Below are positions 36,410-44,415 of a stretch of DNA of 64,000 bases, in pieces. The notes below the pieces were generated by a model that did not search any database, was not told the DNA's origin, and saw only the letters and a list, made by a program, of their open reading frames with translations. Location of the stretch: assembly GCF_021390395.1 (NCBI RefSeq), contig NZ_JAJUWT010000014.1, positions 62,001 through 126,000 on the forward strand. The letters run 5' to 3'. The translations under genes and the position numbers were made by a program. The stretch is from Saccharothrix sp. S26 (GTDB taxonomy: Bacteria; Actinomycetota; Actinomycetes; Mycobacteriales; Pseudonocardiaceae). How positions within the stretch are numbered: position 1 is the first letter of the stretch; every line of letters begins with the position of its first letter.

Positions 36410-36892
36410 ATGAACTCCCGACGCGACTCGACCGACGGCCCGGAGGACGTCGACGCGACCTTCGCCGAGATCGTGGCGGGTCTGGAACGCGAAGGCGTGG
36501 GCAAGCAGGCCTTCCTCGACGAGGTCGAACCGGACGAGGGCGACGAGGCCGAGCCGTCCCGCCCCGTGCGGCCGGAGGGCCAGCCCGCCGTGGCCACGGC
36601 GGACGACGACCCCGACGCGTACCCGGACTCGGACTCGGACGACCCGAACGACCACTACGTGCCGCCGGACCCGCCGCCGCTGCCCGCGTTGCGGCCGGGC
36701 ACGATCGCGGCCCTGCTGCTGATCCTGCTGGGCGTGGTGCTGCTGCTGTTCCCGGGCCTGTTCGGCCTGACCGGCGCGATCGGCACCCCGCTGGCCCTGA
36801 TCGTGATGTGCTCGGGCGCGGGCTGGCTGATCCTGCGCATGCGCAACACCCCACCCCCGGACTCGGGCTGGGACGACGGCGCCGTCCTCTAA
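36410..36892 (+). CDS. Conserved small membrane protein
   Basis: A 160-residue protein from ATG 36410, with TGGAG seven bases upstream. The first 100 residues are acidic and soluble, starting with a conserved-looking helix (DVDATFAEIVAGLEREGV). Two transmembrane helices follow (about 102-121 and 125-146), ending at RMRNTPPP. No catalytic motif is seen. It is divergent from plsC and ends five bases before the first repeat element. The function is unknown. Confidence 0.78.
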   Translation: MNSRRDSTDGPEDVDATFAEIVAGLEREGVGKQAFLDEVEPDEGDEAEPSRPVRPEGQPAVATADDDPDAYPDSDSDDPNDHYVPPDPPPLPALRPGTIAALLLILLGVVLLLFPGLFGLTGAIGTPLALIVMCSGAGWLILRMRNTPPPDSGWDDGAVL

Positions 36893-36896
36893 CCCC

Positions 36897-37085
36897 TCGC
36901 GCGAGTCCTACCTCCAGAACGCGAGAGTCCTACGTTCAGAACGCGAGAGTCCTACGTTCGCGCACCCCGAGTTGAACGCTCAGAACAGTCGATCTTGTTC
37001 TGAGCGTTCAACTCGGGGGTTCTGAACGTAGGACACGCGTGACGCGAACGTAGGACTCACGCGGGGTGGAGGTAGGACTCTCGGG
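36897..37085. repeat. Composite inverted-repeat element built of 22-bp units (locus A)
   Basis: This convergent gap is filled by copies of a unit close to CGCGAGAGTCCTACGTTC. Forward copies lie near 36901 (degenerate), 36919-36940 and 36941-36962; reverse copies near 37020-37040, 37041-37062 and 37067-37085 (degenerate). The inner copies are 22 bp apart. Between the arms is a perfect 23-bp stem-loop (36965-37018). The outermost copies match each other (CCTACCTCC/GGAGGTAGG), so the whole 190 bp is one nested palindrome. The same unit recurs at 47.4 kb. Confidence 0.9.
36965..37018. terminator. Perfect 23-bp stem-loop at the centre of repeat locus A
   Basis: Bases 36965-36987 and 36996-37018 are exact reverse complements with an eight-base loop. 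The arms contain GAGTTGAACGCTCAGAAC. It should act as a bidirectional terminator for the convergent genes. A version of one arm (GAGTTCAACGCTCAG) reappears at 47476-47490. Confidence 0.8.
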
Positions 37086-38018
37086 TCAGGCGGTGGTCAG
37101 GAGGCGGATCGTGTAGCCCTCGGCGTCACGGCTCATGGTCACGTCGCGGCACGTCCGGTGCGTCAGCCACAGGCCCACGCCGGCGGTCGCGGTGCGGTCG
37201 GTCGGGACCAGGCCCGCCAGCGGTGACGTCGGCCCCTCGCCCCGATCCGTCACGGCCACCAGCACGTGCGCCGGCCCCGTCCACGCCCGCAGCCGCACGG
37301 GCGGCCGGCCGTGCGAGTGGGCGTTGGTCACGGCCTCGCTCGCCGCGTACACGATGTCGTCCACCTCGTCGCGCCCCAACCGCGCCCCGCCGCACGCCGC
37401 CGTCACCGCGCGCCGGGCCTGCGCCGGGGTCGGGTCGGTCAGCTCCACCACCGGCCGCCCCGCCTCGTACGCCGTCGGCCCGGAGGACGGCAACGCCCAC
37501 GACGACCGGTACCGCGCGTTCGGCAGGTGAGACCCGTCCGTCCCGGCCGTCCACGGGTGCGTCCGCACCACGTCCGCCAGCACCCGCGCCGGCGTGGTCC
37601 GCAGGTCGTACGGGCACAGACCCCACAGCGGGTACTCGTCGAACACCTCGTTCACCGCCGCCTCGTACCGCGCCCACCAGTCCCACGCCGCCCCGACGCC
37701 GGGGTGCGGCACGTCGCCCACCACCCGGATCTGCGCCGCGCCCGCGTACTCGGCGAACAGCTTCCGGTAGCCCAGGATCGCCTCGGTCGGCCGGTCGTAC
37801 TGGTCGCCGCCGGGCAGGAACACGACGCCGGACGGATCGGCCACCGCGTCGCGGATCAGCCGCTCGTTCGCGTCACGGCACGCCACCACCACCGGCTCGC
37901 ACGCCGCCACGCCCTCGTCCACGAACGGCACGACGACCGACCGGTAGTCGTCGTCGCTGCCGTAGAACGCGGTCTCGTGGAAGTACCCGACGTGCCCGTA
38001 CGCCGCACCGGTCCTCAT
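37086..38018 (-). CDS. RsbA-like anti-sigma regulator (MEDS plus HATPase domains)
   Basis: A 310-residue protein from ATG 38018. The N-terminal half (about 1-165) is a MEDS sensor domain, recognisable from HVGYFHETAFYGSDDDYRSVVVPFVDEG and LCPYDL. The C-terminal part (about 190-310) is an HATPase_c domain of the RsbW type, with EAVTNAHSHG as the N box and TAGVGLWLTHRTC as the G2 region. Such proteins bind and phosphorylate anti-anti-sigma factors in stress-response networks. No sigma factor lies nearby, so the partner is elsewhere. Confidence 0.87.
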   Translation of the reverse strand: MRTGAAYGHVGYFHETAFYGSDDDYRSVVVPFVDEGVAACEPVVVACRDANERLIRDAVADPSGVVFLPGGDQYDRPTEAILGYRKLFAEYAGAAQIRVVGDVPHPGVGAAWDWWARYEAAVNEVFDEYPLWGLCPYDLRTTPARVLADVVRTHPWTAGTDGSHLPNARYRSSWALPSSGPTAYEAGRPVVELTDPTPAQARRAVTAACGGARLGRDEVDDIVYAASEAVTNAHSHGRPPVRLRAWTGPAHVLVAVTDRGEGPTSPLAGLVPTDRTATAGVGLWLTHRTCRDVTMSRDAEGYTIRLLTTA

Positions 38019-38115
38019 CGGCGCGCCACGGGTTCGACGCGGGACTCGCGGACGTGGTGGTCTCGCGGTCCCCTGGTGGCGGTCCGCATCCCGCGATGCT
38101 ACGCGGACGGTGAGG

Positions 38116-39087
38116 TCAACGGGGTCTGCCGTTGCGGGCTGTGCTCGCCGCCACGTCCCGGGCGAGCGTGGCCACCCCGACAATCCCGGCGTCGTCACCG
38201 AGCTGCGCGGTCCGGATGCGGGCCAGCGGCCGGTGCCCCGCGCCGGTCACCACGGCCGCGTACCGCTCCCGCGCGTCGTCCAGGAACAGCGGCGCGGACT
38301 CCGACACCCCGCCGCCGATCACCACGACCTCCGGGTCGTACACGTCGGCGACCAGCGCCAACCCGTCACCCAGCCACCGCGCCAGGTCGGCCATCGCGCG
38401 TTGCGCCAAGGGGTCGCCGTCCCGCGCCGCGCCCGCCACCCGACGCCCGGTGACCGCACGCGGGTCGCCCATCGCCTCCCGCGCCAGCACGGTCGACTGG
38501 CCGGGGTGGCGGGCCAGCAGCTCGACCGCCGTCGTGCTCAGCGCCGTGCCGCTGCAGTACCGCTCCCAGCAGCCGTTCTTGCCGCACGGGCACGGCCGCC
38601 CGTCGGGCACGAGCCGCAGGTGACCGAGCTCGGGCGCCACGCCGTGCGCGCCGCGGAACACCTGCCCGTCCAGCAGCAGCGCGCCGCCGATCCCGGTGCC
38701 GATGGCGACCAGCGCCGCGATCTTCGCCCCGCGCGCCGCGCCGAACCGGTGCTCGGCCAGCGCGGCGGCGTTCGCGTCGTGCTCCAGCACCACGGGCATG
38801 CCGACGCGCTGCGAGATCCGCTCCGCCACGGGTGCCTGCCGCCACGCCAGGTGCGGCGCGAACCGCACGGTGCGCAGGTCGGAGGCCACGAACCCGGCCA
38901 CGGCCAGGCCGACGCCCGCGATCCGGTGCCGGGACGCGAGCTCCGCGACGGCCGAGCCGATCGCCTCCTCCAGCGCCTCTTCACCGCTGGGCGTGGCCGC
39001 ACGCGCCGTGTCGAGCACCGCGCCGTCGCCGTCGACCACGCCCGCGCGCACGCTGGTCCCGCCGACGTCGACGCCGACAGTCAGCAC
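38116..39087 (-). CDS. ROK family sugar kinase (glucokinase type)
   Basis: A 323-residue ROK kinase. It has the phosphate motif VGVDVGGTSVRAG at the N-terminus, the catalytic aspartate in LEHDANAAALAE, the sugar-binding GHLRL, and the zinc motif CPCGKNGCWERYCSG. These predict ATP-dependent phosphorylation of glucose or a related hexose. GTG 39087 has GGGG five bases upstream and overlaps the upstream gene by seven bases. It is the last gene of the six-gene operon running from 42260. A 97-bp gap separates it from the RsbA-like gene. Confidence 0.92.
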   Translation of the reverse strand: MLTVGVDVGGTSVRAGVVDGDGAVLDTARAATPSGEEALEEAIGSAVAELASRHRIAGVGLAVAGFVASDLRTVRFAPHLAWRQAPVAERISQRVGMPVVLEHDANAAALAEHRFGAARGAKIAALVAIGTGIGGALLLDGQVFRGAHGVAPELGHLRLVPDGRPCPCGKNGCWERYCSGTALSTTAVELLARHPGQSTVLAREAMGDPRAVTGRRVAGAARDGDPLAQRAMADLARWLGDGLALVADVYDPEVVVIGGGVSESAPLFLDDARERYAAVVTGAGHRPLARIRTAQLGDDAGIVGVATLARDVAASTARNGRPR

Positions 39088-39428
39088 TGCGACCCCTGGT
39101 CGCGCCGCACCACCGGGATGTGCTGGACGCGCGGCTTGTCCGGCCTCGGCGACTCCTCCGCCGGGGCGGGCGGCGACGCGGGCTCGGCCAGCGCCGCCCG
39201 CAGCACCGCGATCAGCCCGGCCACGTGCTCGGCCGCCTTGGCGGCCAGCTCGGACCGGTCGCCGCGGGCCAGCGCCACCGCGTTGCACAACGGGCACCAG
39301 CCGCACGTCCTGGTGTCGTGGTCGCCCTCGGCGGCGGCCACCCGGTGCAGCCACGGCTGCGCGCGCTCGGCGGCGGCGTCGAGCAGCAGGCGCAGCTCTT
39401 CGGCGAGCTTGGAGTCCACGGGCCTCAC
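39081..39428 (-). CDS. Small conserved protein with a CxxCxxC motif
   Basis: A 115-residue protein. GTG 39428 makes a GTGA overlap with the ArsA-type gene; GTG 39419 is an alternative. The centre contains TCGWCPLCN, three cysteines that could bind zinc or an iron-sulfur cluster, flanked by helices rich in Ala and Leu. The C-terminal 35 residues are proline-rich and probably disordered. No family function is known to me. Its tight coupling to the ArsA ATPase on one side and the ROK kinase on the other suggests a shared process. Confidence 0.78.
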   Translation of the reverse strand: MRPVDSKLAEELRLLLDAAAERAQPWLHRVAAAEGDHDTRTCGWCPLCNAVALARGDRSELAAKAAEHVAGLIAVLRAALAEPASPPAPAEESPRPDKPRVQHIPVVRRDQGSQC

Positions 39429-40618
39429 CGCATCCACAGATCGGGGTCGGGTGCGAACCGCACCGCCAACCCGGTGTCGTCCAGCTCCGCGCCGGTCACC
39501 AGGCAGCGCCTGAGCAGCGACGGCAGCGCGATCAACCGGCGCCTGCCGTCCACGGTGACGGCCAGGTCGTCGCCCACCCGCGCCAGGTCGAGCGACGAGT
39601 CGCCGATCGGCAGCGCGATGCGCAACGCGTACTCCTGCTCGCCGGTCCGCTCGACCGACAGCAGCGGTTCGTCGGCGGCGACGCCGTCCAGCGGGTCGCG
39701 GCCCTGGTAGAGACCTTCGGCGAGGTCCAGCAACGCGGCCGGGCCGACCGGTTCGGCGGCCCGGTGCGCCACGGTGGACACCGACCCCAGGTCGGCCAGC
39801 TCGGCGAGCACCGCGTCCTGCTCGGCACGGCGGGTGCGCAGCCAGTCGGCGGCCGGGCCTCGGTCCGCGCCGGGGTCCGGCACGACCCGGTTGGCCACCA
39901 CGCCGTCGACCCGGATGCCCTGCAACGCGAGCGCCGTCACGGTCCGCCGGGTCTCCGCCGCGACCACTCGTTCGGGGGTCAGCACCAGCCGCACGGTGGT
40001 CGTGGGCGAGGTCAGCAGGCCGCGCAGGTGCTCCAGGTCCTCCGCCAGCCGGCCGAGCGCGTCGGCGGTGGCGTCCCACTTCTCGACCGCGCCGCTGCCC
40101 GCGACGCCGGCCAGCAGCCCGCGCACCACCCGGCGGTGGGTGGGGAACAGCCGTTCCAGGTAGGAGGCGAACGCCTCGGGCAGCGCCAGCAGCCGCAACG
40201 TCTCGGCGGTCGGACCGCAGTCGACGACCACCACGTCCCACGGCCCGCTGCCGGCCAGCCGCTGCACCTCCGACAGCGCGAGCAGCTCCTCGATGCCGGG
40301 CAGCACGGTCAGCTCCTCGGCGTCCAGCTCGTCCACGCCCGCGCCCGCGAGCACGGTCCGCAGGTGTCCGCGCAGGTCGCGCCACGCGTGGTCGACGAGC
40401 GCGCGGGGGTCGATCTGGGCCGCGTGCAGGCCCCCTTCGACCTCGCCGACGTGCCCGGACAGCGGCACGCCCAGCGCGTCGCCGAGCGAGTGGGCCGGGT
40501 CGGTGGACACGACCAGCGCCTTGCGCCCTCCCGCGGCGAGCGCGGTGGCGGTGGCGGCGGCCAAGGTCGTCTTGCCGACCCCGCCCTTACCGGTGAAGAG
40601 CAGCAGGCGGGCGCTCAT
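39425..40618 (-). CDS. ArsA/GET3-family ATPase
   Basis: A 397-residue P-loop ATPase from ATG 40618. It has the deviant Walker A FTGKGGVGKTT (residues 7-17), STDPAHSLGDALG as the switch I/A-loop, and VVVDCGPTAETLRLL as the Walker B/switch II block. The C-terminal 100 residues add a small beta-rich domain common in actinobacterial homologues. Eukaryotic GET3 inserts tail-anchored proteins and ArsA drives arsenite export. No arsB or arsR is near, so an arsenic role is not supported. It corresponds to mycobacterial Rv2184c. Confidence 0.88.
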   Translation of the reverse strand: MSARLLLFTGKGGVGKTTLAAATATALAAGGRKALVVSTDPAHSLGDALGVPLSGHVGEVEGGLHAAQIDPRALVDHAWRDLRGHLRTVLAGAGVDELDAEELTVLPGIEELLALSEVQRLAGSGPWDVVVVDCGPTAETLRLLALPEAFASYLERLFPTHRRVVRGLLAGVAGSGAVEKWDATADALGRLAEDLEHLRGLLTSPTTTVRLVLTPERVVAAETRRTVTALALQGIRVDGVVANRVVPDPGADRGPAADWLRTRRAEQDAVLAELADLGSVSTVAHRAAEPVGPAALLDLAEGLYQGRDPLDGVAADEPLLSVERTGEQEYALRIALPIGDSSLDLARVGDDLAVTVDGRRRLIALPSLLRRCLVTGAELDDTGLAVRFAPDPDLWMR

Positions 40619-41052
40619 CCAGCGTTTTCCACCCGGCGCTTGAGCTCCTTGAGCGCGGTGTCCATGATCATCTTCTCGGCCTTGCGGCGGAACAGGCCGA
40701 TCATGGGGACGACCAGTTGCACCGACAGCGTGTAGGTCACCTCGGTCGAGCCGTCCTTGGGGGTCAGCCGGTAGCTGCCCTCCTGCGACTTCTGCATCTG
40801 GCCCTTGACCAGGTGCCACGAGATGCGGTCCGGCGACCACTCGTCGTAGGCGAGCACGTACTCGTCCTTGATCGGGCCCTGGTCGATGTTGAACCTGACC
40901 TGCGCCGCGCGCCCGTCCGCCCCGGTCTCCAGCACCTCGGTGCGCTTGATCCCGTTGGCCCACTCGGGGTAGGCGTCGAAATCGGCGATGACCGCCGCGA
41001 TCTCCTCGGGCGTCGCGTCGATGACGATGGACTGGGTGGACTCGTCGGCCAT
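40615..41052 (-). CDS. SRPBCC (START-like) protein, Rv2185c type
   Basis: A 145-residue single-domain polyketide cyclase/START-like protein: IVIDATPEEIAAVIADFDAYPEWANGIK at the N-terminus, a central STEVTYTLSVQLVVPMIG strand pair and the long C-terminal helix KAEKMIMDTALKELKRRVE. The fold has a hydrophobic cavity for a lipid or polyketide. It overlaps the ArsA ATPase gene by ATGA. The order SRPBCC then ArsA is the same in mycobacteria, which supports a joint role, perhaps in lipid handling. The ligand is unknown. Confidence 0.9.
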   Translation of the reverse strand: MADESTQSIVIDATPEEIAAVIADFDAYPEWANGIKRTEVLETGADGRAAQVRFNIDQGPIKDEYVLAYDEWSPDRISWHLVKGQMQKSQEGSYRLTPKDGSTEVTYTLSVQLVVPMIGLFRRKAEKMIMDTALKELKRRVENAG

Positions 41053-41079
41053 GTCGGGCAGGCTACCCGGTGGTTCGGC

Positions 41080-41868
41080 TCACCAGCGCAGCACGTGGGG
41101 CGTGCCGGTGCGCTGGAAGTGGCCGACGTTGACGCACTCGGTCCAGCCCACCCGCACCCGGCGCGCCATCGGCTGGTGCACGTGCCCGAACACCGACCAC
41201 CGGGGTCGGTCGCGCTCGATCACCTTCAGCAACGACGTCGAGCCCAGCTCGGGACGGCGGGCCACCACGTCGTAGGTCAGCTCGGCCACCGCGGGCGGCA
41301 CGTGGGTGCACAGCACGTCGACCTCGCCCAGCCCGGCCAGCGCCGCGCCGAACTCCTCCTCCGTGCGCAGGTAGGGCCGCCACGGGCCGCGCCGGTTGGG
41401 CACGAAGCCGGGGTGCAGCAGCGCGCCGCCCGCGAACCCGAACCGCAGCCCGCCGATCTCGGCCACCTGGCCGTCCAGCACGTGCACGCCGTCGCGGGCG
41501 AACAGCGGCCACAGCTCGGGGCTGTCGACGTTGCCGGGGGTGGCGTAGGTCGGCGCGCTCATCACCGCGAACATGGCGGCGTACTGCTCCATGATCGCCT
41601 CTTGGACGACGTCGGCGGCGTTGTCCAGGCTGTCCCACAGCGACCGCATGTAGCGGACCGTCTCCGCGCCGAACCGGCCGCGCCGCAGCCGGGCGAACAC
41701 CTCGACCTTCTCCGCGCCGAACACCCGGCCCAGGATGCCCTTGCCGTGGTCGTAGTAGTCGACGAAGTCGACCAGGTCACCGAGCACGACCAGCGCGTCG
41801 GCGCCGTCACCGGCGCGGGCGAGGGCCTCCGCGTTGCCGTGGACATCCGAGACGACGTGAACGCGCAC
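41080..41868 (-). CDS. Calcineurin-like metallophosphoesterase
   Basis: A 262-residue metallophosphoesterase. Metal-binding motifs are SDVHGN (8-13), LGDLVDF, GNVD, a central CTHVPP and the C-terminal FGHVHQP. It is cytosolic with no membrane helix. GTG 41868 lies 11 bases after the stop of the upstream gene; TTG 41877 is possible. A phosphodiesterase function is likely but the substrate is unknown. It lies between two SRPBCC-type genes in the operon and is 27 bp from the next. Confidence 0.9.
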   Translation of the reverse strand: MRVHVVSDVHGNAEALARAGDGADALVVLGDLVDFVDYYDHGKGILGRVFGAEKVEVFARLRRGRFGAETVRYMRSLWDSLDNAADVVQEAIMEQYAAMFAVMSAPTYATPGNVDSPELWPLFARDGVHVLDGQVAEIGGLRFGFAGGALLHPGFVPNRRGPWRPYLRTEEEFGAALAGLGEVDVLCTHVPPAVAELTYDVVARRPELGSTSLLKVIERDRPRWSVFGHVHQPMARRVRVGWTECVNVGHFQRTGTPHVLRW

Positions 41869-41879
41869 AAGACCCAAAT

Positions 41880-42260
41880 CTACGGCAGCGCGGGCGGCAC
41901 CCCGGGCGGCCTGCCGTCCTCCAGGAGCAGTTTGAGGCCGAGCGACACCTGCTTGGCGGCCAACTGGCGGCGGCGCACCTCACGGCGTATCCGCTTGTCG
42001 GAGGCATCGCCCGGCAAGTCGGCACGCAGGAAGTAGTGCAGCACGGTGCCGTCCAGGACCGGCTCCAGCCACACCTCCATCGTTCCGACCAACGCGCCGC
42101 CGACCGTCCAGCGCAACCCCTCAGTGCCCCGATCGGCGTACACCTCGAGGGACAGGTCGGGCCAGAACCGGGCCCACGCGGCGGGCGGCGCGAAGGCGTC
42201 GGCGAGGACCGCCGGGGGCACTGCGAGGAAGGTCTCGTCCACCACGTCGACACTGGGCAC
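41880..42260 (-). CDS. SRPBCC-like small protein, first gene of the ArsA operon
   Basis: A protein of about 126 residues from GTG 42260; GTG 42278 adds six residues, and neither has a clear ribosome binding site. The pattern VDVVDETFLAVPPAVLADAFAPPAAWARFWPDL and the final basic helix resemble polyketide-cyclase-like proteins and the mycobacterial gene in the same position (Rv2186c, from memory). It heads the minus-strand operon and is divergent from fadD15. Confidence 0.72.
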   Translation of the reverse strand: MPSVDVVDETFLAVPPAVLADAFAPPAAWARFWPDLSLEVYADRGTEGLRWTVGGALVGTMEVWLEPVLDGTVLHYFLRADLPGDASDKRIRREVRRRQLAAKQVSLGLKLLLEDGRPPGVPPALP

Positions 42261-42371
42261 GGATCGGAAGAGTGCCACGACACGGTTACGGAAACAGGGG
42301 CCGGCCTGGTGTATCGCCGGAATCACAGGCTAGGTTTCCCCACCGGTAACAAACAACGTCCGGAGGTCGAC

Positions 42372-44180
42372 GTGCGCGAGTTCAGCGTCCCCGCCACCGC
42401 CACTGTGGCTGCCGAGGAGAACCTCACCGACATGGTGTGGGCGAACGCGGAGCGCTTCGGCAACGCCGTCAGCTTCCGCCGCCGCGTCGACGGGACGTGG
42501 GTGGACGTCACCGCCCGCGACTTCGCCGCGCAGGTCCTCGCGGTCGCCAAGGGCCTGGTCGCGGCCGGGTTGCAGCCAGGCGAGCGCGTCGGCCTGATGT
42601 CCAAGACCCGCTACGAGTGGACCCTCCTCGACTTCGCCATCTGGCACGCGGGCGGGGTCGTGGTCCCGATCTACGAGACGTCCTCGGCCGAGCAGGTCGA
42701 GTGGATCCTGTCCGACTCCTCGGCCAAGGCCGTGTTCGTGGAGACCTCCGAGCACCGCGCCACGGTCGACTCCGTGGTGGCGGGCCTGCCCGAGGTGCGG
42801 CACGTGTGGCAGATCGACGGGCCGTCCGGTGACGCGGCGGGCGCGATCGACGAGCTGACCGCGCTGGGCGCGTCGGTGTCCGACGACGACGCGCGCGCCC
42901 GGCGCAAGGTGGTCGGCGCGGACGACACCGCGACCATCGTCTACACCTCCGGCACCACCGGCAGGCCGAAGGGCTGCGAGCTGACCCACCGCAACCTGCT
43001 GTCCGAGGTACGCGGCGGCATCACCGCGTTCCCGCAGCTCATGCAGGCGGGCAACTCGCTGCTGGTGTTCCTGCCGCTGGCGCACATCCTGGCCCGCGCC
43101 CTGGCGGTGTGCGGTGTGTACACCCGCGTCACGATGGGCCACACGGCCGACGTGAAGAACCTGGTCGCGGACCTGCAGTCGTTCCGGCCCACGTTCGTGG
43201 TGGCCGTGCCGCGCGTGTTCGAGAAGGTCTACAACGGCGCGAAGCAGAAGGCGCACGCGGCGGGCAAGGGCAAGATCTTCGACGCCGCCGAGGCGACCGC
43301 GGTGGCCTACAGCCAGGCGCTGGACGCGGGCGGCCCGGGGCTGGGCCTCAAGCTCAAGCACGCGCTGTTCGCCAAGCTCGTCTACAGCAAGCTCCAGGCG
43401 GCGCTGGGCGGCCGGTGCACCAACGCGGTGTCCGGCGGCGCGCCCCTCGGCGAGCGGCTGGCGCACTTCTTCCGCGGCATCGGCGTGCCGGTGCTGGAGG
43501 GTTACGGCCTGACCGAGACGAGCGCGGCGGCGTGCGTGAACACGGCGGCGGCGTTCCGGGTGGGCACGGTGGGCCGTCCGGTGATCGGCACCTCGGTCCG
43601 CATCGCCGAGGACGGCGAGATCCTGATCAAGGGCGACATCGTGTTCCGCAGCTACTGGAACAACGAGCAGGCCACCGCGGAGGCGCTGGAGGACGGCTGG
43701 TTCCACTCCGGCGACATCGGCGAGCTGGACGACGACGGCTTCCTCCGGATCACCGGCCGCAAGAAGGAGATCATCGTCACCGCCGGCGGCAAGAACGTCT
43801 CGCCGGCCGTGCTGGAGGACCGCCTGCGCGCCCACCCGCTGATCAGCCAGTGCATGGTCGTGGGCGACGCGCAGCCGTTCATCGGCGCGCTGATCACGAT
43901 CGACCCCGAGTTCTTCCCGGCGTGGAAGGAGCAGAACGGCAAGCCCGCGTCGGCGACCGTGGCCGAGCTGGTGGACGACGAGACGCTGCGCGCCGAGATC
44001 CAGTCGGCCGTCGACGAGGCCAACCAGGCGGTGTCCAAGGCGGAGGCGATCAAGAAGTTCCGCATCCTGCCGGTGGACTTCACCGAGGCGGGCGGCGAGA
44101 TGACCCCGAGCCTGAAGCTGCGCCGCGCGGTCGTGGCGAGCACCTACAAGCAGGACATCGAGGCGATCTACGCGGGCTGA
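42372..44180 (+). CDS. fadD15: Long-chain fatty-acid-CoA ligase
   Basis: A 602-residue AMP-forming ligase. GTG 42372 has GGAGG six bases upstream. The ANL-family signatures are intact: the P-loop IVYTSGTTGRPKGCE (about residue 192), GYGLTETSA, the aspartate in WFHSGDIG, GRKKEIIVTAGGKNVSP and the C-terminal catalytic lysine in MTPSLKLRR. It activates long-chain fatty acids to acyl-CoA through acyl-AMP for lipid synthesis or degradation. Position matches mycobacterial fadD15 (Rv2187). A hairpin follows. Confidence 0.94.
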   Translation: MREFSVPATATVAAEENLTDMVWANAERFGNAVSFRRRVDGTWVDVTARDFAAQVLAVAKGLVAAGLQPGERVGLMSKTRYEWTLLDFAIWHAGGVVVPIYETSSAEQVEWILSDSSAKAVFVETSEHRATVDSVVAGLPEVRHVWQIDGPSGDAAGAIDELTALGASVSDDDARARRKVVGADDTATIVYTSGTTGRPKGCELTHRNLLSEVRGGITAFPQLMQAGNSLLVFLPLAHILARALAVCGVYTRVTMGHTADVKNLVADLQSFRPTFVVAVPRVFEKVYNGAKQKAHAAGKGKIFDAAEATAVAYSQALDAGGPGLGLKLKHALFAKLVYSKLQAALGGRCTNAVSGGAPLGERLAHFFRGIGVPVLEGYGLTETSAAACVNTAAAFRVGTVGRPVIGTSVRIAEDGEILIKGDIVFRSYWNNEQATAEALEDGWFHSGDIGELDDDGFLRITGRKKEIIVTAGGKNVSPAVLEDRLRAHPLISQCMVVGDAQPFIGALITIDPEFFPAWKEQNGKPASATVAELVDDETLRAEIQSAVDEANQAVSKAEAIKKFRILPVDFTEAGGEMTPSLKLRRAVVASTYKQDIEAIYAG

Positions 44181-44201
44181 GGCGGCGCGACCCGACACAG
44201 A

Positions 44202-44233
44202 CGAGTGGCCCGCACCGAAGTGCGGGCCACTCG
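44202..44233 (+). terminator. Hairpin terminator after fadD15
   Basis: A perfect 14-bp stem (44202-44215 with 44220-44233) with a CGAA tetraloop begins 21 bases past the fadD15 stop. A weaker 8-bp hairpin follows at 44282-44303. Confidence 0.85.
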
Positions 44234-44248
44234 ACCCCCAGTGATCGC

Positions 44249-44344
44249 GTATCCGCTGACGCGGACCCGAGAAGTTCTGTTGTCCCGGTCCCCCAACCGG
44301 GACTTCCATAGAGTGCCGGAGCGCGCTGTCGTATCGCTGACGCG
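44249..44344 (+). repeat. Direct repeat upstream of the AfsR-type gene
   Basis: GTATCCGCTGACGCG (44249-44263) and GTATCGCTGACGCG (44331-44344) differ by one inserted base and are 82 bp apart. They lie in the 235-bp gap between fadD15 and the AfsR-type gene. TAGGCT near 44374 could be the -10. The repeats are possible regulator-binding sites; this is an inference. Confidence 0.4.
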
Positions 44345-44415
44345 ACGATGACTCGTGCCGTCAGCGGCCGCTTTAGGCTGTGCCGCGGCGAGGCGGAACG
44401 AGGGGACGCAAACGG

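Noticed and set aside
36897-37085. CRISPR array
   Set aside because: The 22-bp copies are adjacent, without spacers of constant length, and occur in both orientations. No cas gene is present.
36897-37085. Insertion sequence
   Set aside because: There is no transposase or flanking target duplication visible. A non-autonomous element remains possible but cannot be shown from one genome window.
39425-40618. Arsenic resistance operon
   Set aside because: The ATPase is ArsA-like, but no arsB, arsR, arsC or arsD is adjacent and the context is that of mycobacterial Rv2184c.
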